Assembly (NCBI GenBank): GCA_002778195.1
Contig: PCDI01000012.1
Span: 1,087,801 to 1,151,800 of the forward strand
Direction of reading: 5' to 3'
DNA from: Raffaelea ambrosiae
Taxonomy: Eukaryota > Ascomycota > Sordariomycetes > Ophiostomatales > Ophiostomataceae
DNA: 64,000 nucleotides
The position numbers and the translations under genes were made by a program. The notes under the pieces are model-generated. The model was given only the letters and a program-made list of their open reading frames with translations, searched no databases and had not been told where the DNA came from. Of this stretch, positions 21,424 to 32,795 are shown one piece after another (the stretch's first letter is position 1; each line of letters begins with the position of its first letter).

Positions 21424-23235
21424 ATGTCTGCGGTTTCATACACGCCGCTCGATCTGGGGAAGAAGGAGATCCGGATTCTCGAAATCCATAGAGGCCAGCC
21501 AGCGACACCCATTCAGTGCAGTCTCTCCACGGTCGTGCTGAACGAGTCCGTCAAGTATGATGCGCTGTCCTATGTCTGGGGCGACGACGTGGCCCCCGAT
21601 CCCATTTTCATCAGCGGCCAGCCGACCCGCGTCACGCGCAATCTCGAGGAGGCGCTGCGCCATCTGCGCCGGGAGGACCAGTCTCTGGTCATCTGGATCG
21701 ACACGCTGTGCATCAACCAGGCCGAGACCCGCGAGCGCAACCACCAGGTGGCCATGATGGGCGACATCTACAGGCAGGCGCAGCACGTCTTTGCGTGGGT
21801 CGGCTTGGCCGAGGCGGACATGGACGGGATGGAGCGGCTGGTCGACACATTCAAGCATGGGCGCGACCTCCACTGGGACCCGTCTCTGACGCCTGCGGGC
21901 CCGGCCGGTGTGGTGGAGCGGGTCCATCTCGAGACGCTGTCGCGCTTCTTGTCGCGGCCGTGGTGGACGCGCGTCTGGACGGTGCAGGAGGCCATCCTCG
22001 CCAGGGGCATGACATTCGTCTACGGGACACACCGCATGGCACTGGCGGACCTCGCTGCCGCCGGCAACAGCTTCCTGCACCACGTCCACAGCGGGTGTTG
22101 TCGTCTCTTTCTCGACCCGCTCGACCCGGCCGACGGGGCCAAGCAGGACGCTCTGGTCAATGCCGTGGAAGAGTTGGCTGTGCTGCAGCAGGTCCGGGGG
22201 AGCCGGGACACGGTGCCGTTCTCGCACAAGATGTCCTACTACCGCCTCCGGTCCTGCCACGAGCCGAAAGACAAAATCTACGGCACGTTGGGCTTTGGCG
22301 ACAGCACGCCCATGAAGGCGCTCCGCCCAGACTACGCTGCTTCGGACAAGGCTGCGTACGAACAGGTGGCGCTCGCGGTGTTGGACAGCCGCCCGGACCT
22401 GTACATGTTGGGCTACGTGCTGCCCGAGCAGGCGCGGCCGCGCCTGGCCTCCCAGTCGCGTGTTCCCGACCTCCCGTCGTGGGTGCCGGACTGGACGGTC
22501 CAGGTTCCCGTGGAGACGATCCGCAGCGTCATCATGTATCGGCATGCCCTGCTGGACTTGTACCGCGCGTCGGGCGCACGTTCTCGATTCATGGCCCACG
22601 CCCTGGCTGGAAAGCTCGCGCTGCGCGGCGTGCTGTTTGGCACCGTGGGCACCGTGGGGCCGGCCCGGGAAAGCGCCTTTGGTCGCCACGACGCGCCTCT
22701 GGCCCAAGAGTGGCGGCGGATGGCCCGTGTCGACGAGGATCCCAGCCGCCTGTACCGCAGAGGGGGCCGCTCGGCCGAGACGGTCTACGACGCCTTCTGG
22801 CAGGTGCTCACCTCGGCTCTGGACTACGAGAGCTTCCGGAACATGGACATCGCCGACTGCGTCCGTGTCCGGGCAGATGACGTGGCCAAGGGGCGGGCGG
22901 CCTATGATGCCGCCTGGGCCTGGTTTACGGCGTCCACGGAGACGCATGCGGAAGACCGGATCCGGCTGTTTATCGTCTGCATGCACATATCCACGGGCTC
23001 TCGTCGGTTCTTCCTCTCGACGCCCGGGGAAGACTGGATGGGAATGGCGCCGCTCGCGGCCCAGCCGGGCGATCGGCTTGCCGTACTGGACGGCGGCAAT
23101 GTGCCGTACATTCTGCGGCCACACGGCCCGGCCGACAAGAACGAATGGACCTTTGTGGGTGATGCCTACGTGCACGGTGCCATGGACGGAGAGGCGCTGG
23201 ACCTCGGCCCGACCCAGGATATCACGCTGGTGTAG
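21424..23235 (+). CDS. HET-domain protein (heterokaryon incompatibility)
   Basis: A single-exon 603-aa protein. The HET domain covers about residues 37-200, with the three classical blocks: YDALSYVWGD, then LVIWIDTLCINQAETRERN with QVAMMGDIYRQAQHVFAWVG, then FLSRPWWTRVWTVQEA. HET proteins trigger programmed cell death when incompatible strains fuse, and the domain is TIR-like in fold. The C-terminal 400 residues contain the usual helical filler (SCHEPKDKIYGTLGF, LPSWVPDW) found in many fungal HET proteins, and no separate sensor domain is recognisable. Fungal genomes hold dozens of these genes, often in accessory regions. The second immunity-like gene in the window is the NLR at 43324. Confidence 0.93.
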   Translation: MSAVSYTPLDLGKKEIRILEIHRGQPATPIQCSLSTVVLNESVKYDALSYVWGDDVAPDPIFISGQPTRVTRNLEEALRHLRREDQSLVIWIDTLCINQAETRERNHQVAMMGDIYRQAQHVFAWVGLAEADMDGMERLVDTFKHGRDLHWDPSLTPAGPAGVVERVHLETLSRFLSRPWWTRVWTVQEAILARGMTFVYGTHRMALADLAAAGNSFLHHVHSGCCRLFLDPLDPADGAKQDALVNAVEELAVLQQVRGSRDTVPFSHKMSYYRLRSCHEPKDKIYGTLGFGDSTPMKALRPDYAASDKAAYEQVALAVLDSRPDLYMLGYVLPEQARPRLASQSRVPDLPSWVPDWTVQVPVETIRSVIMYRHALLDLYRASGARSRFMAHALAGKLALRGVLFGTVGTVGPARESAFGRHDAPLAQEWRRMARVDEDPSRLYRRGGRSAETVYDAFWQVLTSALDYESFRNMDIADCVRVRADDVAKGRAAYDAAWAWFTASTETHAEDRIRLFIVCMHISTGSRRFFLSTPGEDWMGMAPLAAQPGDRLAVLDGGNVPYILRPHGPADKNEWTFVGDAYVHGAMDGEALDLGPTQDITLV

Positions 23236-24140
23236 GCAGGTCACTTTCTCCTGTGCACGTCTGCCCATGTGCTGGTAGACATGCTTAATCAGGCGACATG
23301 TTACTTCCCCAAGCATACATATCTAAAGAAAATTTGCAGATCTGCAGGGCCGAGCTCCCAGAGCATACTTGCGTCAATATGCTCTATCACTGAATGCTAA
23401 CTGCAGATTTCCAACCCGCTTCGACTCGCATTGTTTTGGCCTAAGAAAATGTTTTTGGCTAAGACCAGAATGTCGCAGTTTGCCAAGCTGTCAGCTCGCA
23501 TGCCTTTTGCAGTTCCACAACCTAGGTAACCAAAGAAATCTGCAACAACACGAAAATGGCGACTTCACAATGATGCAATACTTGCAAACAGCCAATAAAA
23601 ATACAGAAATGCAGCGGTTTCTGCAATCGCTCGACAATGCGGCGTATAGAATATGTAACGGGCACTTCGCTGTCTTGAACATGGCCCGCCCGAGGACGTT
23701 CAGCACATTTAGTAGGATTTGATTTCCAGATGCAGTAAAATTGTCGGTGTTACTCCCGCAGCCAATCACAAGTATGGCGGCCCAGTGGCGCCATTTCCCC
23801 ACAAACTTCTCCATTCCAGCTTGGGCGATGCGGCGCCGGCATGGCGTGCTCAGGAAGACCCGCACCGAGTTTTCGACGGCGACACGCCGAGTGCCCGGAG
23901 ACCTGGGCTGGCCGATTGGGGGCATCTTTCATTTGCTAGTCAGTGGCCGAGCCCTGCTGGGAGACGAAGGCATACGTCAGCACACTGGGATTCTCACGAT
24001 ACCGAGTTAAGGACCACAGAGCAAGGAGAGCAAAGAGAGCAAAGAGACGATACCTATCCGACAACGTAACGAAATCCGCCTGGCCACCCGAAATAACAAC
24101 ACGCAGGACTCTCTCAGCTGCATCCCGCCATCCAGCCATC
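23236..24140. other. Intergenic between HET and dioxygenase genes
   Basis: About 900 bases with no supported gene. A same-frame open stretch precedes the dioxygenase ATG back to 23943, but its sequence (Arg/Lys-rich, no motif) looks non-coding. Confidence 0.5.
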
Positions 24141-25220
24141 ATGGCCGAGTCCTTCACCAACATTCCGACCATCGACCTCTCCCAGGCCAACGACCCGGCC
24201 ACGCTGCCAGCCCTTCTCCAGGACCTCCGCACCGCCCTCACCGAGGTCGGCTTCCTCTATGTGATCAACCACGACGTGCCCGTGGCCACCATTGACAGCC
24301 TTGTCCACCTTCTCCCGCGCCTGTTTGCCCTCTCCGAGGCCGGCAAGGCCGCCGTCGCGCTCGAGCAGTCGCCGAGCTTTCTGGGGTACAGCGGCCCGGG
24401 CAGCGAGAGCACGGCCGGCGCGGCCGATGCGCGCGAGCAGTTTGAGTTTGCGACGGAGCTGCCGCCAGTCCAATGGCGGGCGGGCTTGCCGTTGTATGAG
24501 CGCCTGCCAGGGCCGAACCAGTGGCCACTCGCCGCTCTGCCCGAGCTCAAGCCGGTCGTGGAGGCCTACGTGGCGGCGATGACCGCTCTCGGGGAGCGCT
24601 TCCTGCGGCTGGTGGCCCAGGCTCTGGAGCTGGCCGACCAGCCGGACGTGTTCCTGCCCTTTCTGTCGGACCAGCACCGCCTCAAGCTGGTGCACTACCC
24701 CGCGGCAGAAGACGGCGGCCAGGGCGTGGGGCCGCACAAGGACTCGTCCGGGTGGTGGACGTTCCTGCTGCAGGCGTCGCCGCCCGAGGTAAAGGGCCTG
24801 CAGGTGCTCAACAAGGCCGGCGCGTGGGTGGACGTGCCCGTGCTGCCGGGCAGCTTCGTGGTCAACATTGGGCAGGCGTTTGAGGTGGTGACGCACGGCG
24901 TGTGCAGGGCGACGACGCACCGGGTGCTGACGAGCGCGGACGAGCGGTACAGCGTGCCCTTTTTCCAGGGGGTGCGGCGGAGCCTGACCAAGGCGGAGGC
25001 GCTGGGCGCGCTGCAGGAGCACATGGACAGGCATTTCCCCGTGAAACACAACGGCGTGGGTGTCGAGTCGGATGAGGCGCGGGCGATCGACTCGGCCTTC
25101 TTGCAGGGCAAATACGACACCTGGGGCGAGACGCAGCTGCGAACCAAGGTGCGCAGCCACCGGGCGGCCGGGAAGCGGTTCTACCCAGAAGTGTACGATC
25201 AATACATCAATGATAGTTGA
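24141..25220 (+). CDS. 2-oxoglutarate/Fe(II)-dependent dioxygenase, isopenicillin N synthase-like
   Basis: A single-exon 359-aa protein. The N-terminal DIOX_N part begins IPTIDLSQANDPATL. The 2OG-Fe(II) core carries the iron triad H199-K-D201 (GPHKDSSGWW) and H260 (ATTHRVL), and the 2-oxoglutarate-binding R269-Y-S271. All key residues are intact, so it should be active. Family members hydroxylate, desaturate or ring-close small molecules in secondary metabolism, or degrade xenobiotics. ATG 24141 was chosen because family similarity starts at IPTIDL a few residues later; the upstream frame is open but lacks family features. Its neighbours here are a HET gene and a FunK1-type gene, so no pathway is implied by context. 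Confidence 0.92.
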   Translation: MAESFTNIPTIDLSQANDPATLPALLQDLRTALTEVGFLYVINHDVPVATIDSLVHLLPRLFALSEAGKAAVALEQSPSFLGYSGPGSESTAGAADAREQFEFATELPPVQWRAGLPLYERLPGPNQWPLAALPELKPVVEAYVAAMTALGERFLRLVAQALELADQPDVFLPFLSDQHRLKLVHYPAAEDGGQGVGPHKDSSGWWTFLLQASPPEVKGLQVLNKAGAWVDVPVLPGSFVVNIGQAFEVVTHGVCRATTHRVLTSADERYSVPFFQGVRRSLTKAEALGALQEHMDRHFPVKHNGVGVESDEARAIDSAFLQGKYDTWGETQLRTKVRSHRAAGKRFYPEVYDQYINDS

Positions 25221-25993
25221 ATATGAACATGTTGTTGGAGCGCAGCAATGCCGTGAAAGGCGTGCACGATGTGTTGCCTTTGTTTTTGATTTGTCGTTTT
25301 TTTTTCTTTGAATGGTTCTAGTTGCTCGTTTCACTCTGCTTCGCCTCTCCCTTCCATAGCAGAAGAGGGCCACGGATGCATTTCTTTCCTTTCCACGCCC
25401 CTAACGCGTTTGGCTGACCAGTCAAGGTGCCCTTCTAGACTGCTCGCGGACTGCTTGTTTTGGGTGGGCTGCGTGTGTTTTTGAGCGTGTTCGCGCGGCA
25501 GTCCTGTGCTTGCGCTCTCACTATCCATGCGGTCACCTGCTTGGTCAGAGTTACCTCCCCATTTAACTTCTCCTTTTTTTTTCACGAATAACCCCGTAAT
25601 GGATAGAGAGAAGATGCCGTGGTTGCAAGTGAAGCAATGCTTTCCCTTGGTGACCAAGCCGCTGAGACGCCAAATTCGGCGCTCCGCAACCACGTGCTCT
25701 ATGGTTGATTATTAACAACTCCGGGGAAATATTGTACGGGTCGCAACACGCGGTGTGAATTTACTCCACACGCCCCGTGTAACGGGTTATGTCATCATTT
25801 TCCCGCCTGCCTTTACCGCCTGCGACCCCTCATTTGAGGCTGCTGTGAATGACTTCCTTTTCTTGTTTCTTTCGAAACACAACTCTGATCGCAACAATCC
25901 CTTCCGCTTCTAATCTAAGCCGTATAACGTTTTACACCCCCTTTTGCGGCCAGCCATCACTCGCGCGTAACCTTGTCGGGTTGATTCGACGAT
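25221..25993. other. Intergenic, no recognised gene
   Basis: AT-rich spacer between two same-direction genes; nothing recognisable. Confidence 0.5.
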
Positions 25994-28644
25994 ATGGCCG
26001 ACCCCCCGGATTACCGAACGTTATTCGAGAATGAGCAACGCCTTCGACAAGAGGCAGAGCTTCGCGCACGAGACGAACAGCGCCTCCGACAAGAAGAGCA
26101 ACGCCTTCGGCAAGAGGCAGTAATTGAAGTTGAGCGAGCACGCCAGACCATCCGAGAAACTGTAACGTTCAACTCGCTTTTGCAGGACGAGCTTGTCAAG
26201 CTGCAGGAGTTACACGCACGTATGCAGTCCCCTTTCTTTGCCACTGCCCCCGCCAAGACTCTCACACCTTGCCAGCCCAGTCCTTTCAAGCCTACCTCGC
26301 GCAAGTGTCCCGGCTGCACGTTCACCTGGCCCGCTTGATTCCTGCTCCTCAACAACCCCCTCTACGGGTCAGCTCCTCAAGCCAGACAACATCCGGTCGA
26401 ACGAGCATTGCACAGAAATACTACCCTTTGCGCTTGCGGCCCTGGGAAGACTTCCGTGCCACCCAAAGAAGGACATTCTCACGTATCTATACCGCGCTCC
26501 AGGGCCGCCAGGCTTTGCCGTCGCGCCAGAGCGTCCAGCAAGACGAAGTGTCGCTCCTGGAACAGCTCCCCCTGGGTGCTCTCCGGCTTCCGGGGTCGAT
26601 GAGCGCGGCGAGAACAAACCAAGTTATCAATGCCTCGTTGCTGATCCCGGCATCGCGGGTTATCAACCAGTACCTTGCGGACACGGACACGAAACAGAAG
26701 GTGTTCTTCGACACGACTACGTACGGCGCTCTGTCTGAATCAGGGTCCGGATCCAGTTTCGATGCCGATGCTGGTGCTGGTGCCGAAGGCAGCACACGTC
26801 GTTCGAGCGGCAATTCTATGGAGCGAATACGAAAAGTGATGCCCGACTGTCTTGTGCTGACTATGCAGGTGGGCGTGCCCGGACCGGCCGCAGAAGGCAA
26901 CGACGCTGCGGCTCGACGGGCCGCGGTGGGCGAGCACAAGCCGGCCCACGCCGTACGCGGTACGTCTGTGATGGAGATTGTTGGTAATCTTCCCGAGAAC
27001 TACATGCTCCGGCTCGCGCGCGCGGCATTGGCTCGGCGCAGCAAGACGGCTGCTTCGACGGGTGGTGAACAGGCAGGAGGACGAGCAGGTGGCGATGGCA
27101 TACCTACCACAGGGGTGGTCGAGAGCGGCAGTCCGTCGACACGGAGGATCGACAAGCAGACATACTTCGCGTATGCGCTCACGCAAACATACCATTATAT
27201 GATCATCTCGGGCGTCGAGTTTGGGTACCTGTGCACGGGAGAGACGATCACCTTTCTATGCGTTCGTGAGGACGACCCTGGCACTCTGCTGTACCACACT
27301 TCGTCTTTCCCCATCGCCTCTCTCGAAGATGTGCGCTCGCCTCCTGGCCCTGTCACGACAGCCCCGGTGGACGATACGACGCTGCCCGACGAAGACACAC
27401 TCAGCAACATGGCCATTTCCGAGCTGTGCAGCTTCTGTCTGCTTGCTCTGGACTCGGAGGTGCGGTCGGCGGAATGGACAACGAACGCCCTCTTTCACCT
27501 GGCCAAGTTCCCCGAGCTTCCGGATTCGTTGGCGCCTGCGCGGGCGCCCAGTCCCTCGCCCCTGGGCACACGGCGAAGGGACACTGACGATGATGGGGAC
27601 AACACGCGCAGCCGGCTGTTGCTTCCGTTCAGTGGCGGCTATGGCAGCACCGTGGGACGTGGACCGTCGCCTCTGCGGCAAGAGGTGTCTGATAGACAGG
27701 ACGTGCCATCGAACAGCGAGGGCCAGCAGCGTCCGGCATCATCCGGGGTTGTGAAGCCTACTCGGCCGTACTGCACGCAAGCCTGCTTGCTGGGTCTCGT
27801 GCAAGACGCGGAGCTCGATGCCAAGTGCCCGAACTACGAGCTGCACCAGCAGCGCGTCAACCAGCCAGGCCAAAGACATCCGATTACACAAAACGAGCTC
27901 GCCCGTCTGGTCCGGGAGCAGCTATTCTACGCACCCGAAATCAACTGCGAATACCAGTTCGGCTACAATGGGTCCATTGGTTATTCCTTCAAGATCACAT
28001 TGACCGGCTTTGGCTACACGTTTGTGGGAAAAGCCGTTCAGGCGCATCACCGACGGCGGCTGGCACACGAGACGGAGGTTTACAGCCATCTGCTGCCTTT
28101 GCAGGGTGTTGCCGTTCCGGTGCATCTCGGCTTCATCGATCTGATTGCACCCTATCCGGAACGGACTACGTTTACGCTCCTAGAGTGCATGATGCTTCTG
28201 TCGTACGCTGGCAGGTGCATTGCGAGCGTCGACGAAGAAGGCAACGAGCTCGCAGGTGTTGCCGACGGTGCCGAAATGCCCGCTGATCTGGGGCACGAGA
28301 TCCATCGCACGCTGCAGGAACTCAGCGACCTGGGGCTCCGGGATGCAGATGATAACCCGGATAACATTATGTGGTGTGATGACGTCCAGCGGGTGATGCG
28401 CATCGACTTTGACCGAGCTATTTTGGTGCCCAGCATGGACAACTCCCAGACCAGCGACGCTCCTGCGACACCGGGTACAGGCGACACGGCACTTGTGGTG
28501 AACACGGTTCATCGTGATGAAAAGGACGGTGTTGGTTCTGTGCTGTCCACAAGGACTTGTAAGCGGCCAAAGCATGAAGATGATCTTGCTGGAAGGTACG
28601 TAGAGGCTTTGCAAGACCCTGATGCCGAGAACATTAAACGATGA
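25994..28644 (+). CDS. FunK1-type fungal protein kinase-like protein
   Basis: Two exons (25994-26219 and 26276-28644; intron 56 nt, GTATGC...CCAG, inferred from phase) give 864 aa. The N-terminus is a charged coiled coil (RLRQEAE and EQRLRQE repeats). It is followed by LRPWEDFRATQRRTF, typical of the segment before the kinase in the FunK1 (fungal-type protein kinase) family. The C-terminal third has kinase-like features: GFGYTFVGKAV, the catalytic-loop region LGLRDADDNPDNIMW, and IDFDRA in place of DFG. The usual HRD/HGD histidine is Leu in LRD, but the aspartate and asparagine are kept. The region between about residues 160 and 600 is low-complexity and acidic in places. FunK1 genes are expanded in fungi and often lie near incompatibility genes; targets are unknown. 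If the intron is wrong, the gene has a frameshift near 26,240. Confidence 0.72.
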
Positions 28645-29072
28645 GCAGGGAAAAAGCTTCGAGTAGGGTTTCCTTGCATGGTTCTCCTGGTAGCGGGCCA
28701 GTCAGTCAATAGCGGCTGTGATGATGACTAAGGTATGTACCTATCCCACACTAATTTGTCTCAACGTCATTGCAATGTAGCCGTTCTCCTTATCCTTAGA
28801 GATTCTATCAGAGCGGGTGGCGGACGGATTTGATCTCCTTTAGGCGTGATGGTAAGGCAGAATACATAGCAGTGGTTGACCCTCTCACAGGCAAGGGAGA
28901 CATACATGCTCGTAGGGGATGCGCAGTTGGACGAGGACGGGGATGGAGGGTCTTGGACGACTACTACTTTCCGTTGGGGAGAAAACCAGAAGAAAACTGT
29001 CATGGAACTGGTTGTGAAGATTCAGGATACACCCAATGGCCGTGGTGTGATGGCGGCGCAGCCTGCTGAGTT
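28645..29072. other. Intergenic, no recognised gene
   Basis: Contains one unsupported ORF (28876-29106) that runs into the transporter relic; no family features. Confidence 0.45.
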
Positions 29073-29519
29073 GGAGTCTTTCTTCTGGCCTACACGGCTA
29101 CGCTGATCGGCAACGCCGTCACCACTGCATGGTGCCCATGATGTGGCCATGGCGCGTGCACAACCAGCCGGGCCACCAGCTCGGCTTTCTCGATCGGGTT
29201 TGTCAACAACTACGGCCAGATCGGCGGCGCCGTGGGCTCGCAGATCTTCCGGAGCAAGTACGCGCCGCATTACAAGGTGCCCTTTGCGTCAGCCATGGGT
29301 CTGGTGTATGCATGCATCACCATGATGCTGGCAACGTGGCGGGTGACGCGCAAGATGGAGAGCGCTACCCGGCGTCTGAAGCTGGCGCGCAAAGAAGCCG
29401 AAAAGTGCAGCGACGATCCTGGACGCCGTGGTGGACCGATAGAGACGCTGTTAGACATGCGAGCAGAAATTGAAACACCACAGGAAACGATAGACATGAG
29501 ACAAATGAACTCCCTTTGA
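29073..29519 (+). pseudogene. C-terminal relic of an allantoate-permease-type MFS transporter
   Basis: Only the last 150 or so residues of a Dal5/anion:cation symporter-type transporter are recognisable: LLAYTATLIGNAVTTAW, then MMWPWRV, then TTSRATSSAFSIGFVNNYG, then QIGGAVGSQIFRSKYAP and a normal charged tail ending at 29519. The three parts lie in different frames. Two small indels near 29133 and 29165 shift the frame out and back, and the main frame has a TGA at about 29137. The other helices upstream are missing. The intact family has about 480-520 aa. This is a truncated, dead gene with its 3' end fairly well preserved. Confidence 0.8.
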
Positions 29520-29649
29520 AAAAGAATGGCCCATGTGTATAAGGAAAGTGGCATTAAATAACACAAGTCAAAGCTTGGAGTACATGCTCGTTCTGATTTC
29601 AAAGTTACAATCCTGAAGAAAGAAATGAAGTTGTTTTGGAAATGCGAGA

Positions 29650-31444
29650 TCAGCCAAGCTTGAAGTAGCCCGGCTGCAACGTTTGCCACACATTGTGGTG
29701 GTCGTACTTGGCATGGACGGCCTTGAGCTTGGCCAGGTTGTCGGCTCCGTAGCTGGCAAACACGTCTTGCTGCAACGAAGCATAGTTCTGGTACAGGAAC
29801 GGGTTCGACAGCCCGCTGGCCTTGGCGGCTGCGGCGGACCGGGTGACGACGTTCTGGGCAGCCGCCAGGATGCGGTCGTCGTCCGCGGCGTCGGACCAGG
29901 AAATAGCAATGTTGATCACTTTGGTTGTCCGCGTTAGCACGTGTGTCTCATACGTGTGTGTATATAGCAATCACGAAAAAAAAAAAAAAAACCCCCCCGG
30001 CTCACAGTTCAGTGGACCCTGGCCCGCGAGGCCCAGCGGGTTGCCGCCATTCTTGGCAAAGTGCGAGGTCATGTCCGTGGTGATCGGCTGGAAGACAATC
30101 GACGGCGTGATGCCCGTGGCGTCCTGGATCGGCTCGACTTCGTCCATGAAGATGGCAGCGACGTCCGCCATCAGCTCCGCGCTGTTCCCCATGGTCAGCG
30201 TCCAGTAGGTCTGCCGGTAACCCGATGGATTCGTGTCGTTGAATTCCACGGTCAGGCCCGTGAGATTGGTGATGCGCAGAGTGTCGGCCACGGCACCCGA
30301 CACGGCCGTAAAATTTTGCAGGATGGGCGGATTGGGCGCGGGCTTGCCGTACTGCAGGTCCGAGGCAATGACCCAGAGGCCCACCGACTGCGCGTACGCA
30401 TAGGCGACAATGACCTGTGCGTAGGGGTCCTCGGGCGCGTTGATGGCGAGGTAGTAGAAGGCATCGTTGATCGCTGCTGCGGTCTCGGCCGTGTAGAGGA
30501 ATGTCTGGGCTCCGGCCCACAGATTGCCCTGGGGGTACGTGGCCAGGTCGAAGCTCGTCACGATTCCAAAGTTGTTTCCGCCGCCACGGAGCGCCCAGTA
30601 CAGGTCCGAGTAGGCCGAATCGTAAGACACGCTGCGGATCGAACCGTCGGCCAGAACAACCTGCTCAAAGAGTTAGGACGGGGGGAGGCACTAACAAGTC
30701 TTTTCACAAGTCACGCCTACCTCGTATGCGTTCACATTGTCGCATGCCCACCCATAGCGACCGGAGAAGAACGACATGCCACCTCCTAGGGTCAGGCCGC
30801 CCACACCGATCGCGGCCACGCGACCACCGACAACGGTGAGGTTCATGGGCTCGAGATGGGTGTACACGTCATACCAGAGATTTCCAGCGCCGATCGTTGT
30901 CTGTGAGCGGTCCGGAGACACAGCGATTCCGTCCAGGCCCGACAGATCAATGGCCAGACCGGCCCGGATGTTGGAGGCGCCCGCAAAGGCAGCATGGCCG
31001 CCGCTCTTGACGGCAAACGGACAGGACGCGACGCGAAGAGCGAGCACCGCGAGAGAGACGTCCAGTGCCGAAGCAGGCGTGAAGCGGCATGTCGGAAGCG
31101 TGAGGGCCTGCTGCTCGGACCAATACTGCTCCTGCAGGTGGTAGCTCGGCGAGTCTGGGTACGCGAGCCGGCCAGGTCGCGAGGAGGAGAGAAAGCCGCA
31201 CTGCCATACACAAGACGCGAAGCAGGAATCATGAGCAAAAAAAGGCCACTTGTCTCAAAGACTCGGTCGTCGGAATACATACAGCGAGATCGCAGCCCGA
31301 TGGCAGACTGGATCGTGTGTTGACGCCCTGGTCTTGGCCGAGGTACGCATTGATCTGGGCTTCGACTTCTTCCAGCGTGTACCCTGCACTGGCAGCGACG
31401 CACAGCGGAAGCACGCACAGCACCAACATCAGAAAGTCGCGCAT
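29650..31444 (-). CDS. Secreted FAD-linked oxidase, berberine-bridge-enzyme type
   Basis: Four exons: 31444-31283, 31200-30721, 30660-30006 and 29918-29650 (introns 82, 60 and 87 nt), giving 521 aa. An N-terminal hydrophobic signal peptide (MRDFLMLVLCVLPLCVAASA) predicts secretion. The FAD-binding PCMH domain has KSGGHAAFAG; H123 is the usual site of covalent 8-alpha-histidyl FAD. It continues with GGLTLGGGMSFFSGRYG and WALRGGGNNFGIVTSF. The BBE domain closes with NVWQTLQPGYFKLG. The partner cysteine for bicovalent flavin is not seen in the GGG segment, so the flavin is probably mono-covalent. Family members oxidise sugars, alcohols or specialised metabolites with O2. The last intron has a poly-T stretch near 29,980, and this exact splice is the least certain part. 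Confidence 0.88.
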
Positions 31445-32795
31445 CTCGAGGACAAAACAAAAAGAGGAAAAAGGAACCGGGTCGAATGCGAAGGAGGGTG
31501 GAAAAAAGACGATTGCCTGGCAAGTTGTCTGTACATTACTTATGTAGCATAGGAGCGGCCGTCGGGATGTTTTGGATTCCACCGCAGAAGAGTTTTTTTT
31601 TCCCTTTTCGTCGCCCATCAAGCACCTACTAGCTACAGCTTCTTGTACAAACGAGGAGGTTGTGCGTGACAACTCGGCAGCGGTTTCTGGCGGCACCGAC
31701 ACTCCGAAATTGCAGCGACAGGGGTGATGCATCTTGCTGGCTCGAAATGGAAGTTGCGACGAATGCGCATGTCAAGCTATGCAGATCCCCCTCGGTCGTC
31801 CGTTGTCTACATAGTATTTCCCTCGGTTTGCCCGTCCCCGTCGCTTCTCGCACGCACAGCATAGAAAGTATATTTCCATTGCAACGCACAACAGAGATAC
31901 CTCGGGAAACAACCTGCGGGCTTTTTTCACGACATCCTGTGATGGGAGATACAGGACTGGTTTCAGCCACCGCTAACAAGCGCATGGGGGTACATCGCCA
32001 CCGATTGGGGAGGTGAGCTTGCAGGCGACGTCCGCAAGAGTGGAAAAAATACAGCAGGATGCTTTGTATCGTGCACCAGATCTGTCCAGCACCCGACAGC
32101 ACAATCCTAGCCCTACGGCGCAGCCAAGTCATGCTGGATGGCACAACAGGATGTGCTCAGGCTTCTATGCACGCTATGCACGAGCCGTTGTGTTGTTTTG
32201 CATGATGCTCAACGGCCACCGTTGGAAGCCGCGGTGGAAAGCCGCTGCTTGCTTAGACTGGTTGTGATAGTCTGGCGTGGGTGGCGCGTACAGGGGTGTG
32301 TGGCCTGGGTGGAGCTGGCACTTGGATGTGTGGAATACCAGCAGAAATCTGTACGCGCCCGTCGTGGACGATCCATACGCCTTGGAATCGCACCTTCTAA
32401 ATCGGTCTAAGCGACCCGCGAGAGGCCCAGAAACTCCTCTATGGGCGGAATGGGCACCGCAAAACTCTGCACCAGCTGGATCTGCAGCAACTGGATCTGC
32501 CACACCAGAGCTTGTGCAGAGATTCCGAACTCGCACGCGAGTCAACTGTCTGCCCTGTATTAGGCAGGCATGATCATCGGGGTTGCAGTGCGCAAGTCTT
32601 TGCACAAGGGTGCAGCCCAAGAGGAACGAGATCGTATATCTTGGTGACACTCGCCGGCAGGAGAAGTGCCCGTAGAGTCTATACATATAGGAGGCTGGTC
32701 CGCAAGGCAAGGTGTTCTCTTTCTTGTTCTTCTTCTCGCAGCAGCCTTGGCGACATTCCCTTGAGATTGCGGTTTTACAAGCTTGCCGGCGAGCA
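31445..32795. other. Divergent upstream region between BBE oxidase and membrane-protein gene
   Basis: About 1.35 kb without a supported gene. Several ORFs exist on both strands, but none has family features. Confidence 0.5.

Noticed and set aside
21436..23316. 626-codon minus-strand ORF
   Set aside because: Antisense shadow of the HET gene; His/Arg/Val-rich, no motif.
24114..25373. 419-codon minus-strand ORF
   Set aside because: Antisense to the dioxygenase, whose catalytic residues are all intact on the plus strand.
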